Shown here: positions 56,794 to 64,000 of the stretch, piece after piece
Numbering within the stretch: position 1 is the stretch's first letter
How the letters are laid out: each line of letters opens with the position of its first letter
Assembly: GCA_045546915.1 (NCBI GenBank)
Contig: JAZQDU010000008.1
Coordinates: 68,116 to 132,115 of the forward strand
Reading direction: 5' to 3'
DNA: 64,000 bases
Origin: UMGS172 sp045546915
GTDB lineage: Bacteria; Bacillota; Clostridia; Oscillospirales; Acutalibacteraceae
The notes under the pieces: generated by a model
Seen by the model: only the letters and a program-made list of their open reading frames with translations
Database searches by the model: none
Told to the model about the DNA's origin: nothing
Translations under genes and position numbers: made by a program

Positions 56794-57807
56794 TTAGTCG
56801 CCGTAACCGTTGGGGTTATTGCTTTGCCAACGCCAGGTGTCTTGGCACATATCTTCAATTGTTTTCTTGGCTTCCCAACCCAAAAGAGCCTTTGCTTTGT
56901 CAGCATTGGCGTAAACTTCGTCAGGGTCACCAGGACGACGGGGGTCAATAACAAAAGGAATTTCAATACCGGATGCTTTTTGGAATGCGTCTTTGAGTTG
57001 TAAAACGCTACAACCGTTACCGGTACCAAGGTTTATTGCCTCACAACCGGTGTTGTTAAGTGCCCAGTTGACTGCTTTTACATGACCGTCAGCAAGGTCT
57101 ACAACGTGAATATAATCGCGAACACCTGTGCCGTCAACAGTGTTATAATCGTTTCCGAAAATGTGAAGTTTTTCAAGTTTGCCGACAGCAACCTGAGAAA
57201 TATAAGGCATAAGGTTGTTGGGTATACCTTTGGGGTCCTCGCCTATAAGACCGCTTTCGTGAGCACCGATGGGGTTAAAGTAACGGAGAAGTGCGATGCT
57301 CCAACCTTTATCGGATGCATAGAGGTCACGCAAGATTTCTTCTATAAAGAGTTTAGTTCTGCCGTAAGGATTAATGGCACCTAAAGGCATAGTTTCAACA
57401 AGCGGCATGGTTTTTGACATACCGTAAACCGTTGCCGAAGAAGAAAATACGATTTTTTTAACACCAAACTCTTCCATTACGTCGCAAAGTGCAAAGGTTG
57501 AGTCGAGATTGTTTTTGTAATATTCCATAGGAATCTTAGCTGATTCACCGACTGCCTTGTGACCTGCAAAATGAATTGCAGCCTCAATTTTGTTTTCGGT
57601 GAAAATTTTACGAAGAGCATCTTTATCTCTTACGTCGGCTTCATAGAATTTTACTTCTTTGCCGATAATTTTTTCAATGCGTTTTACCGCTTCAACCTTA
57701 CTGTTGTTAAGGTTGTCAATAATAACAACATCTAAGCCTGCTTTACTAAGTTCAATGCAGGTATGACTTCCGATATATCCTGCACCGCCGGTAATAAGTA
57801 TTGCCAT
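56794..57807 (-). CDS. galE: UDP-glucose 4-epimerase
   Basis: A 337-residue short-chain dehydrogenase-type epimerase interconverting UDP-galactose and UDP-glucose. ILITGGAGYIGSHTCIELSKAG (NAD-binding), SSSATVYG with the catalytic Ser/Thr, Y-G-R-T-K (tyrosine and lysine of YxxxK) in INPYGRTKLFIEE, and RPGDPDEVYANADKAKALLGW are standard. Start ATG 57807 follows GGAGGA. An upstream in-frame start is not conserved. Monocistronic with its own promoter. Works with galT (45200) in galactose use, or supplies UDP-galactose for surface glycans. Confidence 0.97.
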   Translation of the reverse strand: MAILITGGAGYIGSHTCIELSKAGLDVVIIDNLNNSKVEAVKRIEKIIGKEVKFYEADVRDKDALRKIFTENKIEAAIHFAGHKAVGESAKIPMEYYKNNLDSTFALCDVMEEFGVKKIVFSSSATVYGMSKTMPLVETMPLGAINPYGRTKLFIEEILRDLYASDKGWSIALLRYFNPIGAHESGLIGEDPKGIPNNLMPYISQVAVGKLEKLHIFGNDYNTVDGTGVRDYIHVVDLADGHVKAVNWALNNTGCEAINLGTGNGCSVLQLKDAFQKASGIEIPFVIDPRRPGDPDEVYANADKAKALLGWEAKKTIEDMCQDTWRWQSNNPNGYGD

Positions 57808-57839
57808 AGATAAATCCTCCAATATGTTTTTACTGATTG

Positions 57840-57868
57840 ATTTTAACACATTATTTTACTGTTTTCAA
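57840..57868 (-). promoter_or_regulatory. SigA-type promoter for galE
   Basis: On the minus strand TTGAAA (57863-57868), 17 bp, TAAAAT (57840-57845). A CATAATTT/AAATTATG inverted pair (57881-57901) lies just upstream, between the divergent promoters. Confidence 0.75.
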
Positions 57869-57940
57869 GGTGCTACATATCATAATTTTAAGTAAATTAT
57901 GCTAAAATAAGAAGTAAGTGTAAATTATTGACCAAATCGG

Positions 57941-57969
57941 TTGACATTTTTTGGTTTATACATTATTTT
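57941..57969 (+). promoter_or_regulatory. SigA-type promoter for the zinc peptidase gene
   Basis: TTGACA (57941-57946), 17 bp, TATTTT (57964-57969). Confidence 0.7.
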
Positions 57970-58022
57970 ATAGTTAGCATTCAATTGCAAAAAATATAAT
58001 TATTAAGGTTAAGGAGAAGAAA

Positions 58023-58727
58023 ATGTTTTATATAGATTGGACTTATATTATACTCGTTTTACCTGCTGTGATTTTTTCACTCGCCATGAGTGCAAAGGTA
58101 GATTCTTCGTTTAAAAAATATTCCAAGGTTTTTTCAAGAAGAGGAATTTCGGCTTACGAAGCGGCACTCAAAGTGCTTGAATATAACGGTGTGACGGGTG
58201 TTAAAATTGAACGTGTTAAGGGCAAACTTACTGACCATTACGACCCTAAAACCAATGTTATAAGGCTTTCGGATGCCGTGCACGACAGTATGTCGGTTGC
58301 TGCAATAGGCGTTGCCTGTCATGAGGCGGGGCATGCCGTTCAACATGCAAAGAATTATCTCCCTGTTAAAATTCGTACGGCAATAGTACCCATAACCAAT
58401 ATCGGCTCGCGTCTTGCAATGCCGTTAATCCTTATCGGTTTACTGCTATCGTATATGGGTGAGATATACAGTTATGTTGCTTATGCAGGTGTGTTGCTGT
58501 TCTCGTTGTGTGTCGTATTTCAACTTGTTACTTTACCAACCGAACTTAATGCAAGCCGACGTGCTATGAATTGCATTAATGAAACATATATTTTAGAGGG
58601 TGATGAGGCGGTAGGTGCCAAAAAGGTTTTAACTGCTGCCGCATTGACCTATGTTGCCGCTTTGGCTGTGTCGGTTGTGCAACTTTTAAGGTTGTTTATT
58701 ATTGTGTCGGGTTCAAGAAGAGATTAA
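58023..58727 (+). CDS. YugP-like membrane zinc metallopeptidase
   Basis: A 234-residue integral membrane peptidase of the YugP (Zn_peptidase_2) family. Three or four helices surround the zinc-binding H100-E-A-G-H104 in GVACHEAGHAVQHAKNYLPVKIRT. The opening WTYIILVLPAVIFSLAMSAKVDSSFKKYS and the later LPTELNASRRAM (a third zinc-ligand region) are typical. The substrate is not known for the family. GGTTAAGGAGAAG precedes the ATG. It has its own promoter and terminator. Confidence 0.93.
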   Translation: MFYIDWTYIILVLPAVIFSLAMSAKVDSSFKKYSKVFSRRGISAYEAALKVLEYNGVTGVKIERVKGKLTDHYDPKTNVIRLSDAVHDSMSVAAIGVACHEAGHAVQHAKNYLPVKIRTAIVPITNIGSRLAMPLILIGLLLSYMGEIYSYVAYAGVLLFSLCVVFQLVTLPTELNASRRAMNCINETYILEGDEAVGAKKVLTAAALTYVAALAVSVVQLLRLFIIVSGSRRD

Positions 58728-58732
58728 AATTT

Positions 58733-58770
58733 GCCGTGTTTTGCAAGTTCGCAAGACACGGCTATTTTAT
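58733..58770 (+). terminator. Intrinsic terminator
   Basis: GCCGTGTTTTGC, loop AAGTTC, GCAAGACACGGC with one mismatch, then TATTTTATT. Confidence 0.82.
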
Positions 58771-58782
58771 TGCTAAAAGGTA

Positions 58783-58811
58783 TTGACAAAGTGATATCAA
58801 AATGATATCAT
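58783..58811 (+). promoter_or_regulatory. Promoter overlapped by tandem TGATATCA operator
   Basis: TTGACA (58783-58788), 17 bp, TATCAT (58806-58811), with a further TATAAT directly after (58811-58816). Two copies of the 8-bp palindrome TGATATCA (58792-58799 and 58803-58810) are centred 11 bp apart, about one helical turn, filling the spacer and -10. A repressor bound here would block the ABC operon. Confidence 0.75.
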
Positions 58812-58842
58812 ATAATCGTGATAATAAATTGGAGGGGTATTT

Positions 58843-59553
58843 ATGCTTAAAATAGAAAATCTTACGAAAACCTATGGTGATAAAAAGGCTGTTGATGGGC
58901 TTTCACTTCATATAAAACAAGGCGAAATTTACGGGTTTATCGGTCATAACGGAGCAGGTAAGACCACTACTATTAAGGCTGTCTGCGGTATTTTGCAGTT
59001 TGAGTACGGTGATATTTTAGTTGACGGGGTATCGGTAAATAAAGACCCCGTTTTGTGTAAACAAAAAATCGCATATATCCCTGACAATCCTGACCTTTAT
59101 GATTTTATGAGCGGTATAGGCTTTTTAAACTTTGTTGCAGATATTTTTGGTGTTTCTAAAGCGAAAAGGGACGAGCGAATTACTAAATATGCTGATATGT
59201 TTGGACTTACTGAGAATTTGGCTCAATCAATATCAACGTATTCGCACGGTATGAAGCAAAAGTTGGCAATAATTTCGGCACTTTTGCACGACCCAAAACT
59301 TATTATTATGGATGAGCCGTTTGTTGGCCTTGACCCAAAAGCATCGCATTTGCTTAAAGTCGTTATGAGAGATTTGTGCAATAACGGTGCGGCAATTTTC
59401 TTTTCTACCCATGTTTTGGAGGTTGCCGAAAAGCTTTGCGATAAGGTTGCTATAATTAAAGATGGTAAACTAATAAAATCGGGTACAATGGAAGAGGTCA
59501 GAGGTGATTCTTCACTTGAAAATGTGTTCCTTGAATTGGAGGGTGACCAATGA
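58843..59553 (+). CDS. ABC transporter ATPase (first pair)
   Basis: A 236-residue ATP-binding subunit. Walker A is GHNGAGKTTT (about 33-42), the signature is the variant YSHGMKQKL, Walker B LIIMDEPFVGLDPKA, and the switch histidine lies in FFSTHVLE. This resembles the EcsA/YtrB/Nat-type drug or peptide exporters of Firmicutes. The ATP-binding domain ends without the long C-terminal extension of DrrA-like proteins. GGAGGGGTATTT precedes the ATG. It overlaps the next gene by 4 bp (ATGA), so the two are a coupled pair. Controlled by the TGATATCA operator. Confidence 0.94.
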   Translation: MLKIENLTKTYGDKKAVDGLSLHIKQGEIYGFIGHNGAGKTTTIKAVCGILQFEYGDILVDGVSVNKDPVLCKQKIAYIPDNPDLYDFMSGIGFLNFVADIFGVSKAKRDERITKYADMFGLTENLAQSISTYSHGMKQKLAIISALLHDPKLIIMDEPFVGLDPKASHLLKVVMRDLCNNGAAIFFSTHVLEVAEKLCDKVAIIKDGKLIKSGTMEEVRGDSSLENVFLELEGDQ

Positions 59554-61148
59554 TTAAAACTCTTGTCAAGAAACAAATTTTACAGATTTTTTACTGGGTT
59601 TTTGCCGACCGAAAGACAGGTAAAGTCCGTTCGGGTAAAAAATTATTAGGATTTGTTGTTCTTTATGCGTTTCTTTTTGGTTATTTAGGACTTATGTTTT
59701 ATTACCTTGCCGATTTTCTTTGCGAGCCGTTTGTTGTGTCGGGACTCGGTTGGTTTTATTTTACCTTTATGGGTCTTTTAGGCGTTGTTGTAGGCGTTTT
59801 CGGCAGTGTTTTCAGTACTTATGCCTCGCTTTATAAACCAAAGGATAACGATTTTCTGCTGTCAATGCCCATAAAACCGTCGGCAATTTTGATATCAAGG
59901 CTTATCGGTGTATATTTAACCGGACTTTTGTATGAACTTATTGCTATGGTACCCGCGGTTATTGTGTGGTATATATATGCAAAACCAAACGTGCTTGGAA
60001 TAATTTTTACTGCATTAATACCGGTTATTTTGTCGCTGTTGGTTTTAGCGCTTTCGTGTATATTAGGGTTTGTTGTAGCGCTAATTAGTTCAAGGCTCAA
60101 AAATAAGAATGTTGTAATAATGGTTGCATCGCTTGGGTTTATTGCGCTCTATTATTACGGTTATTCAAAGATTTATAATTTGTTGCAAGAACTAATAACT
60201 AATCCGCAGATTTTAGATGACGGGGTAAAAAATATACTTTATCCTTTTTATAAAATGGGGCTTGCCGCAAGCGGTGAAGTGGTGTCCATGCTTATTTTTA
60301 CGTCTATTGTTGTGGGTATACTTGCCGTTGTATGCTTTGTTATGTCGCGAAGTTTCATAAAGGTTGCAACCATTAACAACGGTGATGTCAAGAGGGTTTA
60401 TAAAGGCAACCGTGAAAAATCCGGTAACATAAAAACAGCATTATTTAAAAAAGAATTGCGTAGATTCTTAGGCAGTCCCACCTATATGCTTAATTGCGGT
60501 ATAGGTTGCGTTATGACGCTTGTAGTAGCCGTTTTTGTTGCAATAAAGCAAGATATGATAAATGAAATATTATCTCTGTTTGCTTTTGAAAATAAAGAAG
60601 CGGCATGGCTGATTACTGCTGCCGCGTTGGCTGGGTTGGGTAGTACGAATAATATTTCTGCCCCTTCGGTGTCGCTTGAAGGCAAGCATCTCTGGATAAT
60701 TAAAATGTTACCCGTTCCTGCCAAGGAGGTGCTTTACGCCAAACTGAAATTACATCTGGCAATAGCACTTCTGCCAATTTTAGTGATGTCGGTAACTGTT
60801 AGCGTTATAACAAAAATGTCGTTTGTTTTTGCGACTTTAACTATACTGTTGGCAGTTGTTATGACGTTTTTCATTGCAGTATTGGGTCTTGTTTTAAATG
60901 TTAAATTTCCAAATTTTGATTGGCACAACGAGACGGTGCCCGTAAAACAAAGTGCAAGTGTCACGCTTACATTGTTTGGCGGTTGGACGATAGTTTTAGG
61001 CTTTGGCTTGCTTTATTACTTTTTGTTAAAAGATTTTGTGTCGCCTGCCGTATTTTTAGCACTTTGTTTGTTTGTGTTGGCTCTTGTTTCAATGGCTTTG
61101 TTTTTGTGGATAAGCAAAAAAGGAGCCGAAGTTTTTAGCAAATTTTAA
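59550..61148 (+). CDS. ABC-2-type membrane permease (partner of first ATPase)
   Basis: A 532-residue membrane protein with about twelve helices in two groups (about 30-190 and 200-525), separated by a cytoplasmic segment containing KGNREKSGNIKTALFKKELRRFLGSP. The KKELRRFLGSPTYMLN motif resembles the putative ABC exporter permeases of Clostridia (long two-part ABC-2 forms), which pair with ATPases of this type. Start ATG overlaps the ATPase stop. GGAGGGTGACC upstream. Ten bases after its stop begins a second ATPase gene. The substrate is unknown. Confidence 0.85.
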   Translation: MIKTLVKKQILQIFYWVFADRKTGKVRSGKKLLGFVVLYAFLFGYLGLMFYYLADFLCEPFVVSGLGWFYFTFMGLLGVVVGVFGSVFSTYASLYKPKDNDFLLSMPIKPSAILISRLIGVYLTGLLYELIAMVPAVIVWYIYAKPNVLGIIFTALIPVILSLLVLALSCILGFVVALISSRLKNKNVVIMVASLGFIALYYYGYSKIYNLLQELITNPQILDDGVKNILYPFYKMGLAASGEVVSMLIFTSIVVGILAVVCFVMSRSFIKVATINNGDVKRVYKGNREKSGNIKTALFKKELRRFLGSPTYMLNCGIGCVMTLVVAVFVAIKQDMINEILSLFAFENKEAAWLITAAALAGLGSTNNISAPSVSLEGKHLWIIKMLPVPAKEVLYAKLKLHLAIALLPILVMSVTVSVITKMSFVFATLTILLAVVMTFFIAVLGLVLNVKFPNFDWHNETVPVKQSASVTLTLFGGWTIVLGFGLLYYFLLKDFVSPAVFLALCLFVLALVSMALFLWISKKGAEVFSKF

Positions 61149-61157
61149 GGTGATTGT

Positions 61158-62075
61158 ATGAAACATGTTATAGAAATCAGTAAACTTAATAAAACGTTTA
61201 AAGAAGTAAAGGCGGTTAAGGACTTAAGTTTTAGGGTTAATGAAGGCGAACTGTTTGCGTTTTTGGGTGTTAACGGTGCCGGAAAATCCACCACAATAAA
61301 TATCATATGCGGACAACTTAGTAAAGATAACGGCAGTGTAGTTATTGATGGGTACGACCTTGACAGTGATGTAGACTCGGTAAAATGTAAATTGGGTGTA
61401 GTTTATCAAAATTCTGTTCTTGATAAATCGCTTACCGTTTATGATAATCTTAAATCAAGGGCTGCACTTTACGGTATTGTAGGAGAGGCATTTGCAGAAA
61501 GGTTACATGCTTTAGCCGAATTGCTCGAATTTTCTGACCTTTTAAAGCGTACTGTCGGTAAACTTTCAGGTGGACAGAGAAGGCGAATTGATATTGCGCG
61601 AGCATTGATTCATGACCCTAAAATACTTATACTCGACGAGCCTACGACTGGGCTTGACCCTAAAACAAGGCAAAATTTATGGGAAGTTATTGCCAAACTT
61701 AGAAAAAGTGACGGAATGACAGTTTTTCTGACCACCCATTATATGGAAGAGGCGGCAGATGCCGATTATGTGGTTATACTTGACAAAGGGCAAATTGTTG
61801 CCGAAGGCACCCCGTTGCAACTTAAAAATAAATATACGGGTGATTTTATAACTCTTTACGGAGTGAATGAAGAAACTGTTAAAAGCTTAAATGTTAGTTA
61901 TGAAAAGATTAGAGATGCTTATCGTTTGTCGGTGCCAAATACGGCTAAGGCGACAGAACTTATAGTGAAGAATCCTGAGATTTTTTTTGATTATGAAATA
62001 ACCAAAGGTAAGATGGATGATGTATTTCTTTCGGTTACTGCCCGTTCGGAAAGCAGTTTAAATGAAATGCAATGA
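61158..62075 (+). CDS. ABC transporter ATPase, DrrA-type (second pair)
   Basis: A 305-residue ATPase: Walker A GVNGAGKSTT, signature LSGGQRRRIDIARAL, Walker B LILDEPTTGLDPKT, switch histidine in FLTTHYMEEA. The C-terminal extension (about 225-300) is typical of daunorubicin-resistance-type (DrrA) and Nod-type ATPases. It forms a pair with the permease that follows. TTTTAAGGTGATTGT precedes the ATG. It lies 10 bp after the first pair, so four ABC genes form one operon. Confidence 0.94.
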   Translation: MKHVIEISKLNKTFKEVKAVKDLSFRVNEGELFAFLGVNGAGKSTTINIICGQLSKDNGSVVIDGYDLDSDVDSVKCKLGVVYQNSVLDKSLTVYDNLKSRAALYGIVGEAFAERLHALAELLEFSDLLKRTVGKLSGGQRRRIDIARALIHDPKILILDEPTTGLDPKTRQNLWEVIAKLRKSDGMTVFLTTHYMEEAADADYVVILDKGQIVAEGTPLQLKNKYTGDFITLYGVNEETVKSLNVSYEKIRDAYRLSVPNTAKATELIVKNPEIFFDYEITKGKMDDVFLSVTARSESSLNEMQ

Positions 62076-62098
62076 AAAGCTTTAAAGAGGTGGAAAAA

Positions 62099-62992
62099 AT
62101 GAATGTGTTTTTAGCATTGGTAAAGCGTAATACCAAACTGTTTTTTAAGGATAAAGGGATGTTCTTAACATCGCTTATAACCCCTCTTATATTGCTTGTG
62201 CTTTATGTTACATTTCTAAGTAATGTATACAGAGACAGTTTTTTGGCAGGGTTGCCCGAAGGACTGCACATGGCAGAAGAACTTGTTGGTGGTTGTGTTG
62301 GCGGTCAGTTGATTTCGTCTATTTTAGCTGTGTCCTCGGTAACTGTTGCATTTTGTTCAAATATGCTTATGGTTCAGGATAAGGCTAACGGAAGTATTAA
62401 GGATATCAGAGTTTCACCGGTCAAACCGTCAGTGCTTGCGGTATCTTATTATGTTTCGTCGGTTATCTCAACCCTCATTATCTGTTTTACTGCCGCCGTT
62501 ATCTGCTTTTTGTATATTGCATATATTGGCTGGTATATGTCGGTAACGGACATTTTGGCTTTGCTGTTTGACGTGTTTTTGCTTGTTATGTTTGGAACGG
62601 CTCTGTCGAGCATTATTAACTTCTTTTTGTCAACTCAAGGTCAGATGTCGGCTGTCGGGACATTGGTTAGTTCGGGTTACGGATTTATTTGTGGCGCATA
62701 TATGCCTATATCTCAGTTCTCAAGCGGGTTGCAAAATGTTATATCGTTGCTGCCTGGTACTTACGGAACGTCATTGGTAAGAAACCATGCATTAAGAGGT
62801 GTTTTTGCAGAAATGAGTGATGTGGGTTTCCCAAAAGAGGTGATAGAACAACTTAAAGATGCAGTCGACTGTAATTTATACTTTTTTGGCACAAAGGTCG
62901 AAACAGGAACTATGTATGCCGTTTTAGCAGGGACTGTGTTATTGTTGATAGCGGTTTATGTGTTGTTAAATAAAAGTGCAAAGGTTAAATAA
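62099..62992 (+). CDS. ABC-2-type permease, DrrB-type
   Basis: A 297-residue integral membrane protein with six helices of the ABC-2 (DrrB/NodJ) fold: an N-terminal LVKRNTKLFFKDKGMFLTSLITPLILLVLY helix, a periplasm-type loop, and MPISQFSSGLQNVISLLPGTYGTSLVRN between helices. It is the partner of the second ATPase. The start ATG 62099 has AAAGAGGTGG upstream. An in-frame ATG at 62072 would overlap the ATPase stop and lacks a Shine-Dalgarno. No terminator follows before the amidase gene, so read-through is possible. Confidence 0.92.
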   Translation: MNVFLALVKRNTKLFFKDKGMFLTSLITPLILLVLYVTFLSNVYRDSFLAGLPEGLHMAEELVGGCVGGQLISSILAVSSVTVAFCSNMLMVQDKANGSIKDIRVSPVKPSVLAVSYYVSSVISTLIICFTAAVICFLYIAYIGWYMSVTDILALLFDVFLLVMFGTALSSIINFFLSTQGQMSAVGTLVSSGYGFICGAYMPISQFSSGLQNVISLLPGTYGTSLVRNHALRGVFAEMSDVGFPKEVIEQLKDAVDCNLYFFGTKVETGTMYAVLAGTVLLLIAVYVLLNKSAKVK

Positions 62993-63052
62993 TTAAACCA
63001 AAGTAATGTTATTTTTGCACGAGGTCAGGCATAGTATATCTCGGGTGAGAAT

Positions 63053-63769
63053 GTGCTTAAGAGAATTGTATTGTGCGTTTGTGTTTTGCTTGTTGTGTTG
63101 TTAGTATCGGTAGCCTTTTTTAAGGATGTGGCATTTTTTGAAAACAAAAAAAGCGTTAATACTGTAAGCGCAAAACAAACATATAAAACCATAATAATCG
63201 ACGCCGGCCATGGTGGGTTTGACGGTGGGGCGGTGGCGTCGGACGGTACTATTGAAAAGGATTTAAATCTTGAAATTTCTTTAAAACTCAATGCTGTTTT
63301 AAAGGCTATGGGCTATCGTACCGTTTTGGTGAGGGATGCCGACCTTTCGATGGAGGATGACGATGTCTCGGGTTCTAAAAAGGTTAGTGATATGAAAAAT
63401 CGGCTAAAACTGATGAAAAGTCATCCGGATTCGTTATTTGTAAGCATTCATATGAATAAATACCAAACATCTCAGCCTAATGGTACGCAGGTTTTTTACG
63501 GTTTGACTGACGGTTCTCAATCGCTTGCAAACTTCATACAGTCTGCCGTTAAACAAAATCTTCAACCAAATAATCACAGGGTTGTGAAAAAGACAACAAA
63601 AGATATTTATCTGCTTTATAATTCGGTTGTACCGTCGGTAATTGTTGAATGTGGTTTTTTGAGTAATCCAAACGATTTGGCAAATTTAAAATCTCAAGAT
63701 TATCAAAAGTCGCTGTCATGGGCTATTGCCGAGGGAATTATGCGGTATTTTTCAGAACAAAACACCTAA
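63053..63769 (+). CDS. N-acetylmuramoyl-L-alanine amidase (CwlD-type)
   Basis: A 238-residue secreted zinc amidase (Amidase_3). A signal or anchor helix (about 2-26) precedes IIIDAGHGGFDGGAVASDG (first zinc histidine), DLNLEISLKL with the glutamate, FVSIHMNKYQ (second histidine) and the catalytic glutamate in VIVECGFLSNPND. In spore formers CwlD makes muramic lactam in spore cortex together with PdaA, and the size and single domain fit CwlD; a vegetative amidase is possible. The start codon is GTG 63053, with GGGTGAGA before it. A terminator follows. Confidence 0.92.
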   Translation: MLKRIVLCVCVLLVVLLVSVAFFKDVAFFENKKSVNTVSAKQTYKTIIIDAGHGGFDGGAVASDGTIEKDLNLEISLKLNAVLKAMGYRTVLVRDADLSMEDDDVSGSKKVSDMKNRLKLMKSHPDSLFVSIHMNKYQTSQPNGTQVFYGLTDGSQSLANFIQSAVKQNLQPNNHRVVKKTTKDIYLLYNSVVPSVIVECGFLSNPNDLANLKSQDYQKSLSWAIAEGIMRYFSEQNT

Positions 63770-63794
63770 AAGACGAGCAATCGTCTTTTTTTTA
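63768..63794 (+). terminator. Intrinsic terminator of the amidase gene
   Basis: AAAAGACGA, loop GCAA, TCGTCTTTT, then further T residues. It overlaps the stop codon region. Confidence 0.9.
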
Positions 63795-63886
63795 TTGTAA
63801 CAAAGGGTGTTGTGAAAACAATCATAGAAGCGTTAAGTTTGTGGAAGACATTACGGAAGCGGGAATTAAGTCAGCAAACGAGGTGG

Positions 63887-63915
63887 TTGACAGTAATAAT
63901 TTGAACAATTATAAT
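63887..63915 (+). promoter_or_regulatory. Perfect-consensus SigA-type promoter
   Basis: TTGACA (63887-63892), 17 bp, TATAAT (63910-63915). The transcript would begin near 63922, leaving a leader of only about 13 nt that holds the Shine-Dalgarno of the next gene. Confidence 0.88.
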
Positions 63916-63934
63916 AACTCAAGAGGTGAGAATC

Positions 63935-64000
63935 ATGGAAACCAAGAAAATCACAACACCCAAGTACTGGGAAGAAGAACGATTTCAACCCATGGTGGAA
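63935..64000 (+). CDS. 5' end of an unrecognised gene, cut by the window edge
   Basis: Twenty-two codons are visible, beginning METKKITTPKYWEEERF and ending at the window edge. GAGGTGA (63923-63929) and a perfect promoter directly upstream make this a real start rather than chance. The 22 residues are too few to name a family. Another frame is also open across this stretch but has no start signal, so I reject it. Confidence 0.7.
   Translation, partial: METKKITTPKYWEEERFQPMVE

Noticed and set aside
63841..64000. Second open frame at the right edge (begins GTG at 63841)
   Set aside because: No Shine-Dalgarno at the GTG. A perfect promoter and GAGGTGA support the other frame starting at 63935.
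1..64000. CRISPR array, prophage, insertion sequence or biosynthetic cluster
   Set aside because: No regularly spaced direct repeats, integrase, transposase, structural phage genes or multi-domain synthases are present.

Overview
The window is a stretch of chromosome from a low-to-mid GC, endospore-forming member of the Clostridia (Bacillota). The spore genes gpr and spoIIP, a CwlD-type amidase, an HrcA/CIRCE heat-shock operon, frequent TTG and GTG starts behind strong Shine-Dalgarno sites, and many consensus SigA-type promoters (TTGACA, 17 bp, TATAAT) support this. The style resembles gut Oscillospirales/Ruminococcaceae-type genomes, but no rRNA or other decisive marker is present, so the family is an inference. 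I see no prophage, insertion sequence or CRISPR array. Coding density is high, and convergent genes often share a bidirectional terminator.

Layout. 1-5.0 kb: the start of a MATE exporter, a PAP2 phosphatase, a B12-binding radical SAM protein, a LicC-like nucleotidyltransferase and serC. 5.1-7.0 kb: a lone 639-residue protein resembling a glycoside hydrolase. 7.2-12.9 kb: a probable envelope lipid/glycan operon made of a GT2-GtrA-phosphodiester glycosidase fusion, an anchored protein, a PAP2 phosphatase, a diacylglycerol kinase-like protein and an alpha/beta hydrolase. 12.9-20.4 kb (minus): recG, a FakA/YloV-type DAK2 protein, an Asp23 protein, an orphan peptide-binding lipoprotein, YmdB and an EamA transporter. 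20.6-22.9 kb: an AT-rich two-gene unit (lipoprotein and membrane protein) behind a long structured leader ending in an intrinsic terminator, then a hairpin-module repeat and tRNA-Thr. 22.9-28.6 kb: nrdR, azlCD, a phosphoesterase, a D,D-carboxypeptidase, a lipoprotein and a leucine-rich-repeat protein.

28.7-33.5 kb is the class I heat-shock operon hrcA-grpE-dnaK-dnaJ behind a CIRCE operator. 33.6-39.6 kb: ligA, rsmD-coaD-coiled coil, tRNA-Ala, a phosphopantetheinyl transferase with a membrane protein, and an RluA-type pseudouridine synthase. 39.7-46.9 kb: a heterodimeric ABC exporter, gdhA, galT and a 59-residue cysteine-rich protein. 47-53.9 kb: a YDG/MBG-type surface protein, gpr, spoIIP, an SEDS protein, tsaE-tsaB and rpiB. 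53.9-64 kb: a motif-degenerate P-type ATPase, galE, a YugP-like zinc peptidase, two ABC-2 transporter pairs behind a tandem-palindrome operator, a CwlD-type amidase and the start of an unrecognised gene.

The least explained items are the leader at 22277-22506, the P-type ATPase at 53926-56526 that lacks most canonical ion-binding and hinge residues, the nested inverted repeat after galE, the inverted repeat around the tRNA-Thr promoter, and the three-domain glycan fusion. None could be compared with a database here.
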